A DNA stretch of 64,000 nt from Crocosphaera sp. (GCA_030065205.1 JASJDN010000012.1:1-64000); one strand, 5' to 3'; shown: positions 47,601 through 56,476, numbered from the stretch's first letter. The notes: generated from the letters alone by a model not told the origin. Numbers and translations are program-made.

Positions 47601-50260
47601 AAAAGCAATTAGTAGCCATTTGGCAAGATATTTTAGGGGTAAGCGTTGGCATTGATAATGACTTCTTTAAGTTAGGAGGACATTCTCTATTAGCGACTCA
47701 AGTTATTTCTCGAATTAAACAACAATTAAACATAGAAATTCCCTTGCGATCGCTATTTGAATCTCCTACCATTGCTCAATTAAGTGTGATTATTAATAAT
47801 GACGTTAAGACTACTAATTTAACTCAAAAACCCACCATTAAAAAGGTATCAAGAGATCAACCTTTACCCCTATCTTTTGCTCAACAAAGACTATGGTTTT
47901 TAGATCAATTAGATCCTGGAAATTCTGCTTATAATATTTCAGGGGCAATTCAATTACAAGGGTATCTTAATGAAGAAGCATTAGAGAAGAGTCTGAATGA
48001 AATTGTCAGACGACATGAAATATTAAGAACGACGTTTCAGACTGATAAGGGTCAACCCATTCAAGTCATTAATTCCCAGTTAAATATTCCCATCATTAAA
48101 CAGGAATTAACATCTGGTTCAGTAAGAGAAAAAGAAACAGTTATTAAACAAATTGCTATCAAAGAAGCAGAAACCCCTTTTAATTTACAACAGGGGCCAT
48201 TACTGAGGATGAAACTTTTAGTTTTGGAAGATAATAATTTTATTTTAATGTTTACCTTACATCATATTATTTTTGATGTTTGGTCTAGTGGGATTATTAT
48301 TAATGAACTGTCTACTCTCTATAACGCTTTTTCTAAAAATAAACCATCTCCTTTACCCGATTTATCCATTCAATACGCAGATTTTGCTTACTGGCAACAT
48401 CAATGGTTACAAGGAGATATCTTACAACAAGAATTAAGTTACTGGCAACAAAAACTATCAGATTTACCCTTGTTAAATCTAGAAAAAATTGAATCTAAAC
48501 TTAATTCTTTTTCATCTCAAAATCTATCTAAAAGTTCTCAATCTTTTACCCTATCAAAATCATTATCACAACAGCTTAATGATTTATCTCAGCAAAGCGG
48601 TGTCACTTTATTTATGACGATTTTAGCCGCTTTAAGCACCTTACTCTATGGCCATACTGAACAGGATGACATTATCATTGGAACCGATGTTGCTAATCGT
48701 AACCAAGGGCAAATTGAGGGGTTGATCGGCTTTTTTATTAACATTTTATTGCTGAGAACTGACCTATCGGGTAATCCTAGTTTTCGAGAATTACTATTAA
48801 GAGTCAGAGAAATAACCTTAGACGCTTATGCTCATCAAGACTTACCTTTTGGCAAATTGGTAGAAACCCTAAAACCGGAAAGAAGTCTCAATCAAACCCC
48901 CTTATTTAAAGTCTTATTAGTGTTTCAAAATGCGCCCGTTCCTCCCTTAGAATTACCGGGTTTAACCCTTAAACCTCTCGAACTTTATGAAGGAGAAGCA
49001 AAATTTGATTTAGTTCTCTTTATTGAAGAAACTGAGGAGGGAATGATAGGAACGTGGAAACATAAACCCGACAAACTTAACCCCAATACCCTGTATCAAC
49101 TATCGAAACGGTTTCAAACCTTACTACAAAATATTGTTAACCACCCAGACTTAAAAATTGAGGAATTAGAAATGCAAACTGAAGCAGAAAAACAACAACA
49201 AATTAAGGAACAATCTCAACGAGAGAAAGCTAAATTTAATAAATTTAAACGATTTAAAACCCTTAAACCTAAAGCAGTTTCTCTATCAGAACAGCAATTA
49301 ATCAAAACTAAACAATTTAAAGAAAATCAATCCTTACCATTAATTATTCAACCTAATCTTCAAGAAATAGATATAATAGATTGGGCTAAAAATAACCGAC
49401 CCTATTTAGAAGAAAAATTGCAACAACATGGAGCAATTTTATTCAGAGTATTTAACTTTAATCAAGTGTCTGAATTTGAAACCTTAGCACAAGCAATATG
49501 TCCCAATTTATTTGGGAATTATGGAGATTTACCCAGAGAAGGAATTAGTAATAAAGTGTATGGTTCAACCCCTTATCCTGCGGATAAACCTATCCTATTT
49601 CATAACGAAAGTTCTCATCTTAATAGTTGGCCTCAGAAAATCTGGTTTTTCTGTGTTCAACCGGCAGAAAAAGGAGGAGAAACCCCTATTATTGACTGCC
49701 GAAAAGTTTATCAAAAACTGGATCGAGATGTTAGAGAAACCTTAAAGACAAAACAATTAATGTATGTTCGTAACTACATCAAAGATTTTGACGTGAGTTG
49801 GCAAGACTTTTTTAAGACAGATGACAAAAAAGCCGTAGAAACTTACTGTAAAAAGAATCACATAGATTGGGAATGGTTGCCAAACGATGGATTAAGAACT
49901 AAAAAAGTTTGTCCGGCAATAATTGAACATCCCGTGACGAAAGAATGTATCTTTTTTAATCAAATTAAGCTACATCATATCTCTTTTCTTGACCCTGATG
50001 TTAGTCAATCTTTATTGTCTAATTTTGGTTATGAAGGATTACCTCGTAATGTTTATTATGGTGATGGTTTTGCCATTGAAGACGAAATTATTAATCATAT
50101 TAAATCGATTTATCAAGACCTATCCGTTAGCTTTGCGTGGCAAAAAGGAGATGTATTAATGTTAGATAATATGTTGACTGCTCATAGTCGTAATCCCTAT
50201 CAAGGCAAACGTAAAATAGTGGTTGCTATGGGCGATATTATTAGTTTAAACCATAGATAA
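44600..50260 (+). CDS. NRPS fused to hydroxylase, C-A(Gly)-PCP-C-TauD/SyrP
   Basis: The protein has 1886 residues, with an AGGAGG site inside the end of the preceding gene. C1 (about 30-455) has HHIVADAW at 167. The A domain (Asp691, FDIAGLEIF) gives D-I-L-Q-L-G-M-V-W, Gly-like. PCP Ser1029. C2 (about 1085-1530) has HHIIFDVW at 1221, keeping HHxxxD. After a basic linker (KFNKFKRFKTLKPK) comes a SyrP-like hydroxylase (about 1560-1886): His1668-x-Glu1670 (FHNESSH), distal His1862 (LTAHSRNPY), EKGGETPIIDCRKV. The same order C-hydroxylase occurs as two separate proteins upstream, so this is a fused copy of that cassette. It should hydroxylate the Asp loaded by the following protein. The A-domain loop carries repeat insertions. 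Confidence 0.92.
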   Translation: MRAEDLELFEYLLEDEGVETASPQGIPPRDNPDEIPLSSAQTRLWFLTQLDPDSCAYNLPGALQLIGNLNIQALENSINEIVQRHEVLRTTFKEFKGKPQACLMPSLSLTIPIIDLRGHSPEEIAREVERISQEDEETPFNLAKDPLIRLKLLHLRDNEQILLLNLHHIVADAWSKGVFIEEIRQLYHAFSQGKPSPLPVLPIQYADFAAWQQKRLQGEALAPQLDYWKQQLGDTTPITLPIDKPYPPTQTFNGAYESFVIPFDVTQQLKALAKQQDATLFMTLLGVFFVLLYRYTQQEDICIGSPIANRSHPEIEPLIGFFLNTLVLRVNLANNPNFLDVLKQVKKVCLDAYENQEFPFDQLVEKLQPERHLNQSPLFQVMFTLQKNTAEENLSLPRLSVEVIEKEWKTAKFDLSLNMEETEQGLEGVFEYKTDLFKPESIRGMVSHFLTLLKSIVDNPNQPIQTLPLLITTEKEKLLIEWNKTDFDYPQNTCLHQLFEKQVEKTPHSIAVEFEQEKLTYAQLNEKADQLAYYLQQMGVKPNDLIAICVERSLEMVVGLLGILKAGGTYIPLDPAYPQERINYILEHSQVEVILTQSKQGNREQVTGNREKYTLIPIDTLPHSSHTTHTPDSPHTPDNLAYIIYTSGSTGKPKGVQISHQAIVNFLWSMAQQPGINSHDVLLSVTTLSFDIAGLEIFLPLITGATVVLVSRETAIDGIALSQKIDQCNANIMQATPATWQMLIDAEWKGKKDLKVLCGGEALSPTLAKQLLSKSGELWNMYGPTETTVWSMVEKIETAENITIGRPIHNTKIYILDKQLQPVPVGVTGDLYIGGEGLARGYVNRQDLTEERFIKSPFDSGKRIYKTGDLARYLPNGKVEYLGRSDYQVKVRGFRIEMGEIESQLNQHSGVKNSVVVTKKEPSEMSYLVAYYIPKKESNITIESLRDFLQTKLPNYMIPSTFFALEEFPLTPNGKIDRKALPKPDQTILDHQYIAPRTPIEKQLVAIWQDILGVSVGIDNDFFKLGGHSLLATQVISRIKQQLNIEIPLRSLFESPTIAQLSVIINNDVKTTNLTQKPTIKKVSRDQPLPLSFAQQRLWFLDQLDPGNSAYNISGAIQLQGYLNEEALEKSLNEIVRRHEILRTTFQTDKGQPIQVINSQLNIPIIKQELTSGSVREKETVIKQIAIKEAETPFNLQQGPLLRMKLLVLEDNNFILMFTLHHIIFDVWSSGIIINELSTLYNAFSKNKPSPLPDLSIQYADFAYWQHQWLQGDILQQELSYWQQKLSDLPLLNLEKIESKLNSFSSQNLSKSSQSFTLSKSLSQQLNDLSQQSGVTLFMTILAALSTLLYGHTEQDDIIIGTDVANRNQGQIEGLIGFFINILLLRTDLSGNPSFRELLLRVREITLDAYAHQDLPFGKLVETLKPERSLNQTPLFKVLLVFQNAPVPPLELPGLTLKPLELYEGEAKFDLVLFIEETEEGMIGTWKHKPDKLNPNTLYQLSKRFQTLLQNIVNHPDLKIEELEMQTEAEKQQQIKEQSQREKAKFNKFKRFKTLKPKAVSLSEQQLIKTKQFKENQSLPLIIQPNLQEIDIIDWAKNNRPYLEEKLQQHGAILFRVFNFNQVSEFETLAQAICPNLFGNYGDLPREGISNKVYGSTPYPADKPILFHNESSHLNSWPQKIWFFCVQPAEKGGETPIIDCRKVYQKLDRDVRETLKTKQLMYVRNYIKDFDVSWQDFFKTDDKKAVETYCKKNHIDWEWLPNDGLRTKKVCPAIIEHPVTKECIFFNQIKLHHISFLDPDVSQSLLSNFGYEGLPRNVYYGDGFAIEDEIINHIKSIYQDLSVSFAWQKGDVLMLDNMLTAHSRNPYQGKRKIVVAMGDIISLNHR
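46399..46515 (+). repeat. in-frame GGTAACA and CCCACACTC repeats in the Gly adenylation domain loop
   Basis: GGGAACA/GGTAACA units (46399-46430) are followed, after 30 nt encoding a YTLIPIDTLP segment, by CCCACAC/CACTCCCGA units (46462-46511). They encode QGNREQVTGNREK and HSSHTTHTPDSPHTPDN before motif A3. Part of it is nearly identical to 18424-18464. Confidence 0.7.
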
Positions 50261-50319
50261 TTAATCTTTTTCAATCCCTTTAGATTACTAACTTACTTTA
50301 ATAGTTACAGAATAGAATC

Positions 50320-53300
50320 ATGACTAATCAAAATATTCAAGGATTCCGTCTTTCTCCACAACAAAAATACTTATGGTTACAACAACAAAAGGTTAATCAA
50401 GAATTGAGTAATCCTTTTTGTTCACAAGTTGCTCTTTTAATTGAAGGAAAATTACAAGAAAATCGATTAAAAAAAGTTCTAGAAACTATTATTAATGGTC
50501 ATGGTATTTTACGAACAAACTATCACATGGTGAAAGGAATTAAGTTTCCTGTCCAAGTCATTAACCCTTCTTTTAACTTAAACTGGCAAGAAAATGATCA
50601 TGTTAATCAAAACATTGATCAACAAATTGAATCTATCTTTCAAACCTATCGAGAAAAGTTATCGAGTTTAGATCAAGATAGCTTAGTTTATTCCTGTTTA
50701 TTAACCCTTTCAGACAATAAACATCTTTTAATCATCAGTTTACCTACTTTAAATAGTGATGCGAAAACCCTTGATAACTTAGCTCAAAAAATTCATCAAT
50801 TGTATCATAACTTTGATAATAACGAAGAAATAATCCAATATTTACAGTTTTCTGAATGGCAAAATGAACTATTAGAAGAAGAAGACGCAAGGGATGGATT
50901 TGATTATTGGCAGCAACAAAAAAAACAAGTAATATCTTACTTAAAACTTCCGTTTGAAAAATCTAATTTAAACCTATTTAACCCTCAAGTTTATACGATA
51001 GAGATAAACGAAGAAATTACAGAAAAAATCAAAACTTTTATTACAGCTTACGAAATTACCATTGATAACTTTTTACTCACTAGCTGGCAAATTCTCCTAT
51101 CAAAATTAACCACAGAAACCAAAATTACCGTTAATAAAGCTTATGATGGAAGAACTTACGAAGAATTAGAAGATATCATAGGATTAACCAGTAAATCAAT
51201 TCCGATTCATACTACAATCGATGATTCAACTTCCCTAAAAGACTTACTCATTAAAACCCATGAAACCGTTAATTATCATCGTCCTTGGCAAGAATATTAT
51301 TTAGGAGATGAAAACGATGATTTATCCGTAGCATTCGAGTGTCAAACCCATCCAAAACAGTATCAAGGGGATGAACTAACTATTCGTATCTATCAACAGT
51401 ATAGTTGTTACCACCCTTTTAAACTGAAACTCTTTTGTTTACTGCAAGGCCATACTCTAAAAATACAACTTTATTACAATCAAAGTTTATTCAACTTATC
51501 AGACATTCAACAGTTTACAGAATATTTTGAAACCCTGATCAACAATATTTTAAGTCATCCCCATGCCCAAATAAAAGACTTAGAAATCCTAAATCCTAAC
51601 CATCTTCACCATCTACTAATTGCTCTCAATCAAACCAACAAACAACATCCTAATGTTAATTCCTTTAACCAGAAATTTGAACAACAAGTTAAACAAACGC
51701 CCCATAATATCGCCGTTATTTATGAAGACCAAAAACTCTCTTACCAACAACTAAATCAAAAAGCCAATCAACTCGCCCATTACTTAATAAAACAAGGGAT
51801 CAAACCCGATACCCCTATTCCTGTTTATGGCGATCGCTCTTTAGATATATTAATCGCCCTCTTAGGCATTATGAAAGCAGGAGGAGCTTATTTACCCATC
51901 GACGCAACCCTACCCATCCCAGGACTAAAACAACGTTTAACCGAAGCAAAATCCCCCCTAATTATTACCCATAAATCCTTAGTAACTCCTCAATCTTTAC
52001 CCGACTATCCCATTATTGATCTCGATAAAGATTGGCAAATAATTGCTCAATATAGTGACGAAAATCCACAAATTCAATTAACCTCTAAAAACCTCGCCTA
52101 TATCATCTTTACTTCCGGTTCTACCGGTCAACCCAAAGGGGTAGCCATCGAACACCAACAACTCCTTAATTACCTCCATAGTATTATCACAAAATTAGAC
52201 CTTCCTCATAACGCCAACTTTGCCCTTATTTCCACCTTTGCCGCAGACTTAGGCCATACTTGCATCTTTCCCTCCCTTGCCACCGGTGGATGTCTGCATA
52301 TCATTTCTCAACAACGGGCGACTAATGCAAAAGCCCTCGCCGACTACTGCCAAACCCACCTCATCGACTGTTTAAAAATCGTTCCCTCCCATCTGGCAGC
52401 CCTCCTAACAACCAATGCAGAGGCTTCCATTTTGCCCCGTCAGCGACTCATATTAGGGGGAGAAGCAGCCCCTTGGCAACTCATTGACCAAATTCGACAA
52501 AAAGCCCCTAACTGCTGTATTTTCAACCATTACGGCCCCACAGAAACCACCATCGGCGCGACCACCTTTCCTATAGAGTCCCACCATGACACCACCGGAA
52601 CCGTCCCCATTGGTCGTCCCATTGACAACACCGCCTTATACATCCTCGATCGCCACCTTAAACCGGTTGCTATGGGGGTTGCAGGAGAACTCTATATCGG
52701 GGGTGCAGGGGTCGCGCGGGGCTATCTCAACCGCCCAGAATTGACCGCAGAACGCTTTATTGATAACCCCTTTAACCCTGAAGATCGATTGTACAAAACA
52801 GGTGATCGGGTTCGCTATCTGGGGGATGGTAACATCGAATTTTTAGGGAGATTAGATAATCAAGTCAAAATTCACGGATTTCGGGTTGAATTAGGAGAAA
52901 TTGAAGCGGTTTTACAACAACATCCCCAAATCTCTCAAGCGGTAGTTATTTGTAAACAAGACCGTTTAATTGCGTATATTGTCCCCAAAAAAGCGACTTT
53001 AGAAACCAGTCAATGGCGACTCTTTTTACAAGAAAAATTACCCGACTATATGATCCCTGTTACCTATGTTCACTTAAAAGCCCTTCCTTTAAATAAAAAC
53101 GGTAAAATTGACCGCCAAAAACTTCCCGATCCCGACCTTCAAAACCAGGCTCAATTTGTTCCCCCACGAAACGATATAGAAGCCCAACTATGTCAAATTT
53201 GGGCTGAAGTTCTAGGGCTAGAAAAAATTGGCATAGAAGATAACTTCTTCACCCTTGGGGGTCATTCCTTACAAGCCATTCAATTAGTTTCAAAAATTTC

Positions 53301-54630
53301 TATGGTTATGGATCGTGATATTTCCGTAAAATCCCTATTCGTGCGCCCAACTATTGCCAAATTCAGCCCACTTTTACAAGCAAAATTCAACCCATCTCCA
53401 GCCATGAATTCCTTAACTCAATCCAAACCATTATCAAATATTTCATCCTTTATACAAGTGGAACATCGTTCCCTATTATCTTTACTAATTACTGGAAAAA
53501 TTCCACCGGTTCAATCGGCAGCCTTGACTTATTATGGTTCCCCTGACTTTGAAGCATTAGAGCGGTTAGGCTGGACTCCACAAACCTTAATCGAAGAATT
53601 TTCCGATAATCTTCCGATGGTTGGCTGTATCATGGAAACCCCACTTGGCTCAATTGCAGTTATCTGGTTGCCTCGCTTTGTTCATGAATTGTACCAGGAT
53701 CAAACTGATCTGGTTAACGTTATTATTGAAGCCTTAGAAATGGCGAAACAAATAGGTGTTAAAGTTGTCTCTTTGACCGGCTTATTACCCTCAGCAACTA
53801 ACTACGGAAAAGCAGTAACCCAAGCCATATCTAAGGACAAAGATTTACCCGCTATTACCACAGGACACGGAACCACCAGTGCAACCGTTGTCCTATCTAT
53901 CGAAAACATTTTAAGAGAAGCCAATCGTCAGATATCCCAAGAAAAAATCGGATTTTTAGGGTTAGGTTCAGTGGGAATTAGTACCCTGCGTCTCATGTTA
54001 AAAGTGTTACCCCATCCTCAAGAGATTTTACTGTGTGATATTTACAGTAAATTAGATGAACTCGAAGCAATTAAACAAGAAATAATCAATGAATTTGACT
54101 TCAAAGGAGACGTGCATCTCATCATCTCTCAAAATGAAGTTCCCAAAGCATTTTACCAAGCCAGTTTTATCGTAGGCGCAACCAACGTTGCTGATATTTT
54201 AGACGTTAATCAACTTAACCCTAAAACCCTAATTGTTGACGACTCAGCCCCCCATTGTTTCCCCGAAGAAGAGGCTATCCAACGATTAACCACCCATCAA
54301 GATATCTTATTTACAGAAGGGGGAGTCTTACGACCATCCAAAGAAATCAAACGCCTTGTTTATTTACCTAATAATATTAAGAAAGCGATGACAGAAGAAC
54401 AAAGAAATAATTATCTAGATCGTCATCCTTTCAAAATTACAGGATGTGTCTTTTCCAGTTTACTTTCAAGCCAGTTTCACCATTTAACCCCTAACATCGA
54501 TTTAGTGGATTTAGAAACCTCATTCAACCACTATAAAGTCTTAAAAGAATTGAATTTTAGAGCGGCAGATTTATTTTGCAGCGACTATCAGTTACCCTCC
54601 GAATTAATTAAACAGTTTCGAGAAAAATAA
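50320..54630 (+). CDS. terminal NRPS, C*(degenerate)-A(Asp)-PCP-acyl-ACP-reductase-like domain
   Basis: The protein has 1436 residues. The condensation-like start (FRLSPQQKYLWLQQQ) has SLPTLNSDAKT where HHxxxDG should be, so the His pair is gone. The A domain (about 455-935) has FAADLGHTCIF (Asp643); the shifted reading gives D-L-T-K-I-G-H-I-G, aspartate. PCP Ser983 is in LGGHSL. Residues about 1045-1436 match the layout of cyanobacterial acyl-ACP reductase (AAR): GSIAVIWLPRFVHEL, VVSLTGLLPSATNYG, ITTGHGTTSAT at about 1180-1190 and Rossmann GFLGLGSVG at 1211-1219. AAR's catalytic Cys is not at its usual place (GGVLRPSKE); a Cys is at 1313 in PHCF. No thioesterase is present, so this domain may release the product, perhaps reductively. 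Confidence 0.88.
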   Translation: MTNQNIQGFRLSPQQKYLWLQQQKVNQELSNPFCSQVALLIEGKLQENRLKKVLETIINGHGILRTNYHMVKGIKFPVQVINPSFNLNWQENDHVNQNIDQQIESIFQTYREKLSSLDQDSLVYSCLLTLSDNKHLLIISLPTLNSDAKTLDNLAQKIHQLYHNFDNNEEIIQYLQFSEWQNELLEEEDARDGFDYWQQQKKQVISYLKLPFEKSNLNLFNPQVYTIEINEEITEKIKTFITAYEITIDNFLLTSWQILLSKLTTETKITVNKAYDGRTYEELEDIIGLTSKSIPIHTTIDDSTSLKDLLIKTHETVNYHRPWQEYYLGDENDDLSVAFECQTHPKQYQGDELTIRIYQQYSCYHPFKLKLFCLLQGHTLKIQLYYNQSLFNLSDIQQFTEYFETLINNILSHPHAQIKDLEILNPNHLHHLLIALNQTNKQHPNVNSFNQKFEQQVKQTPHNIAVIYEDQKLSYQQLNQKANQLAHYLIKQGIKPDTPIPVYGDRSLDILIALLGIMKAGGAYLPIDATLPIPGLKQRLTEAKSPLIITHKSLVTPQSLPDYPIIDLDKDWQIIAQYSDENPQIQLTSKNLAYIIFTSGSTGQPKGVAIEHQQLLNYLHSIITKLDLPHNANFALISTFAADLGHTCIFPSLATGGCLHIISQQRATNAKALADYCQTHLIDCLKIVPSHLAALLTTNAEASILPRQRLILGGEAAPWQLIDQIRQKAPNCCIFNHYGPTETTIGATTFPIESHHDTTGTVPIGRPIDNTALYILDRHLKPVAMGVAGELYIGGAGVARGYLNRPELTAERFIDNPFNPEDRLYKTGDRVRYLGDGNIEFLGRLDNQVKIHGFRVELGEIEAVLQQHPQISQAVVICKQDRLIAYIVPKKATLETSQWRLFLQEKLPDYMIPVTYVHLKALPLNKNGKIDRQKLPDPDLQNQAQFVPPRNDIEAQLCQIWAEVLGLEKIGIEDNFFTLGGHSLQAIQLVSKISMVMDRDISVKSLFVRPTIAKFSPLLQAKFNPSPAMNSLTQSKPLSNISSFIQVEHRSLLSLLITGKIPPVQSAALTYYGSPDFEALERLGWTPQTLIEEFSDNLPMVGCIMETPLGSIAVIWLPRFVHELYQDQTDLVNVIIEALEMAKQIGVKVVSLTGLLPSATNYGKAVTQAISKDKDLPAITTGHGTTSATVVLSIENILREANRQISQEKIGFLGLGSVGISTLRLMLKVLPHPQEILLCDIYSKLDELEAIKQEIINEFDFKGDVHLIISQNEVPKAFYQASFIVGATNVADILDVNQLNPKTLIVDDSAPHCFPEEEAIQRLTTHQDILFTEGGVLRPSKEIKRLVYLPNNIKKAMTEEQRNNYLDRHPFKITGCVFSSLLSSQFHHLTPNIDLVDLETSFNHYKVLKELNFRAADLFCSDYQLPSELIKQFREK

Positions 54631-54680
54631 ACCGTTTACTCTTCTGATGTAACCCTAATTATCAACAGTAATAAAAACCC

Positions 54681-56357
54681 ATGAAAATTGCCATCGCTCA
54701 ACTTAATCCCACCATTGGTAATATTACCAATAACAGTCAAAAAATTCTCGACGCTGCTTACCAAGCTTCTCAAGAAAACGTCCGTTTATTATTAACCCCA
54801 GAACTTTCCTTATGTGGTTATCCTCCCCGTGATTTATTACTCTATCCTAGCTTTATTCAATTTTTAACCCATAAACTAGAAGAATTAGCTCAACAATTAC
54901 CCCCTCAATTAGCCGTTTTAGTCGGTACGGTTACTGCTAACGAAACAGCAACTATTAACGGAGAAAAACCCCTATTTAATAGTGTTGCCTTATTAGAAGA
55001 AGGAACCATAAAACAAATTTTTCATAAATGGTTGTTACCCACTTACGACGTTTTTGATGAAAATAGATACTTTGAACCTGGAAAAAAGCCTAATTTATTG
55101 CAATTATCCCTTAACAACAATTCTCAAGAAACCATAAAAATTGGTGTTACTATCTGTGAAGATTTATGGAACGATGAGCAATTTTGGCAAAAACGCTCCT
55201 ATCAACATAATCCTTTACAAGACTTAGTTAACTTAAACATTGATTTGATCGTTAACTTATCCGCTTCCCCCTATCATCTTCATAAACCTGAACTACGAAA
55301 ACAAATGCTGCAAGCGAGTAGTTCTTATTATCAAATTCCGATTATCTATGTTAATCAAATTGGCGGAAATGATGATCTAATTTTTGACGGTAATAGCTTT
55401 ATTGTTAATCAAAAAGGTGAAATGGTTCTACAAAGTCAAGCCTTTACTGAAGATTTTAAAACCTTTGAATTTAATGCCAAAAAAATAAACTTAAATCCAA
55501 TTAATTATCTACCTACAATTGAAGAAGAAGAACTATTTTCTGCCCTAGTTTTAGGGCTAAAAGATTATGCCAAAAAATGCAAATTTACCCAAGTAATTTT
55601 AGGGTTAAGTGGGGGAATTGACTCCGCTTTGGTTGCCGCGATCGCCACTGAAGCTATGGGAGCCAATAACGTTTTAGGGGTATTAATGCCCTCCCCCTAC
55701 AGTTCTGATCATTCCCTCAAAGATGCCCTTAACTTAGTCAAAAATTTAGGGATCAATCACCATATTTTACCCATTGGTGACATTATGAAAACCTACGATC
55801 AAGTCCTCAATCCCGTATTTTTAGACACAGAATTTGGTATTGCCGAAGAAAATTTACAAGCCCGAATTCGTGGTAATTTATTAATGGCATTAGCCAATAA
55901 ATTTGGTTATTTATTATTATCAACAGGAAATAAGTCAGAAATGGCAGTGGGTTACTGTACCTTATACGGCGATATGAATGGGGGTTTAGCCGTCATTGCC
56001 GATGTCCCGAAAACCCGTGTCTTTTCCCTCTGTCATTGGTTAAATCGTCATCAAGAACTCATCCCCAATCATATTCTCATTAAACCCCCAAGTGCTGAAC
56101 TCAAACCTGGTCAACTTGATCAAGATTCCCTTCCTTCCTATGATAAACTTGACAAAATTTTAGAACGTCATATCAATGGCCATCAATCCTTAGAAGAAAT
56201 TTGTCAAGCAGGATTTCAACCCAGTCTTGTTAAGCAGGTGTTCAAATTGGTAAAACGGGCTGAGTTTAAACGGAAACAAGCCCCCTTAGTGTTAAAAGTG
56301 ACAGATACGGCTTTTGGAACAGGTTGGCGTATGCCTATTAGTGGGACTTTCGTTTGA
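54681..56357 (+). CDS. nadE: glutamine-dependent NAD+ synthetase
   Basis: The protein has 558 residues, the usual size for the two-domain bacterial form. The N-terminal nitrilase-type glutaminase has Glu in LTPELSLCGYPP, Lys in FHKWLLPTYDVFDE and catalytic Cys159 in TICEDLW. The C-terminal synthetase has the PP-loop LGLSGGIDSALV (about 308-319) and LSTGNKSEMAVGY. It makes NAD+ from deamido-NAD+, ATP and glutamine in the cytosol. It starts 50 bp after the NRPS run on the same strand and may receive read-through, but it is a housekeeping gene with no evident role in the cluster. Confidence 0.95.
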   Translation: MKIAIAQLNPTIGNITNNSQKILDAAYQASQENVRLLLTPELSLCGYPPRDLLLYPSFIQFLTHKLEELAQQLPPQLAVLVGTVTANETATINGEKPLFNSVALLEEGTIKQIFHKWLLPTYDVFDENRYFEPGKKPNLLQLSLNNNSQETIKIGVTICEDLWNDEQFWQKRSYQHNPLQDLVNLNIDLIVNLSASPYHLHKPELRKQMLQASSSYYQIPIIYVNQIGGNDDLIFDGNSFIVNQKGEMVLQSQAFTEDFKTFEFNAKKINLNPINYLPTIEEEELFSALVLGLKDYAKKCKFTQVILGLSGGIDSALVAAIATEAMGANNVLGVLMPSPYSSDHSLKDALNLVKNLGINHHILPIGDIMKTYDQVLNPVFLDTEFGIAEENLQARIRGNLLMALANKFGYLLLSTGNKSEMAVGYCTLYGDMNGGLAVIADVPKTRVFSLCHWLNRHQELIPNHILIKPPSAELKPGQLDQDSLPSYDKLDKILERHINGHQSLEEICQAGFQPSLVKQVFKLVKRAEFKRKQAPLVLKVTDTAFGTGWRMPISGTFV

Positions 56358-56381
56358 CATTGTCGCGATCTTGTGTAATAC
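56354..56381 (+). promoter_or_regulatory. promoter of tRNA-Gly
   Basis: TTGACA (-35, 56354-56359) overlaps the nadE stop codon. After a 16-nt spacer comes TGTAATAC, with TAATAC (-10) at 56376-56381. The predicted start is a few bases before the tRNA 5' end at 56403. Confidence 0.7.
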
Positions 56382-56402
56382 TAAGGTTTAGCATTGAAAA
56401 AT

Positions 56403-56474
56403 GCGGGTGTAGCTCAGTGGTAGAGCGTCACCTTGCCAAGGTGAATGTCGCGCGTTCGAATCGCGTCACCCGCT
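56403..56474 (+). tRNA. tRNA-Gly (anticodon GCC)
   Basis: The 72-nt cloverleaf has acceptor GCGGGTG/CACCCGC, D-arm GCTC-AGTGGTA-GAGC, anticodon arm TCACC-TTGCCAA-GGTGA (anticodon GCC), and T-arm GCGCG-TTCGAAT-CGCGT. The discriminator is U, as expected for bacterial tRNA-Gly. CCA is not encoded. Confidence 0.97.
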
Positions 56475-56476
56475 TC

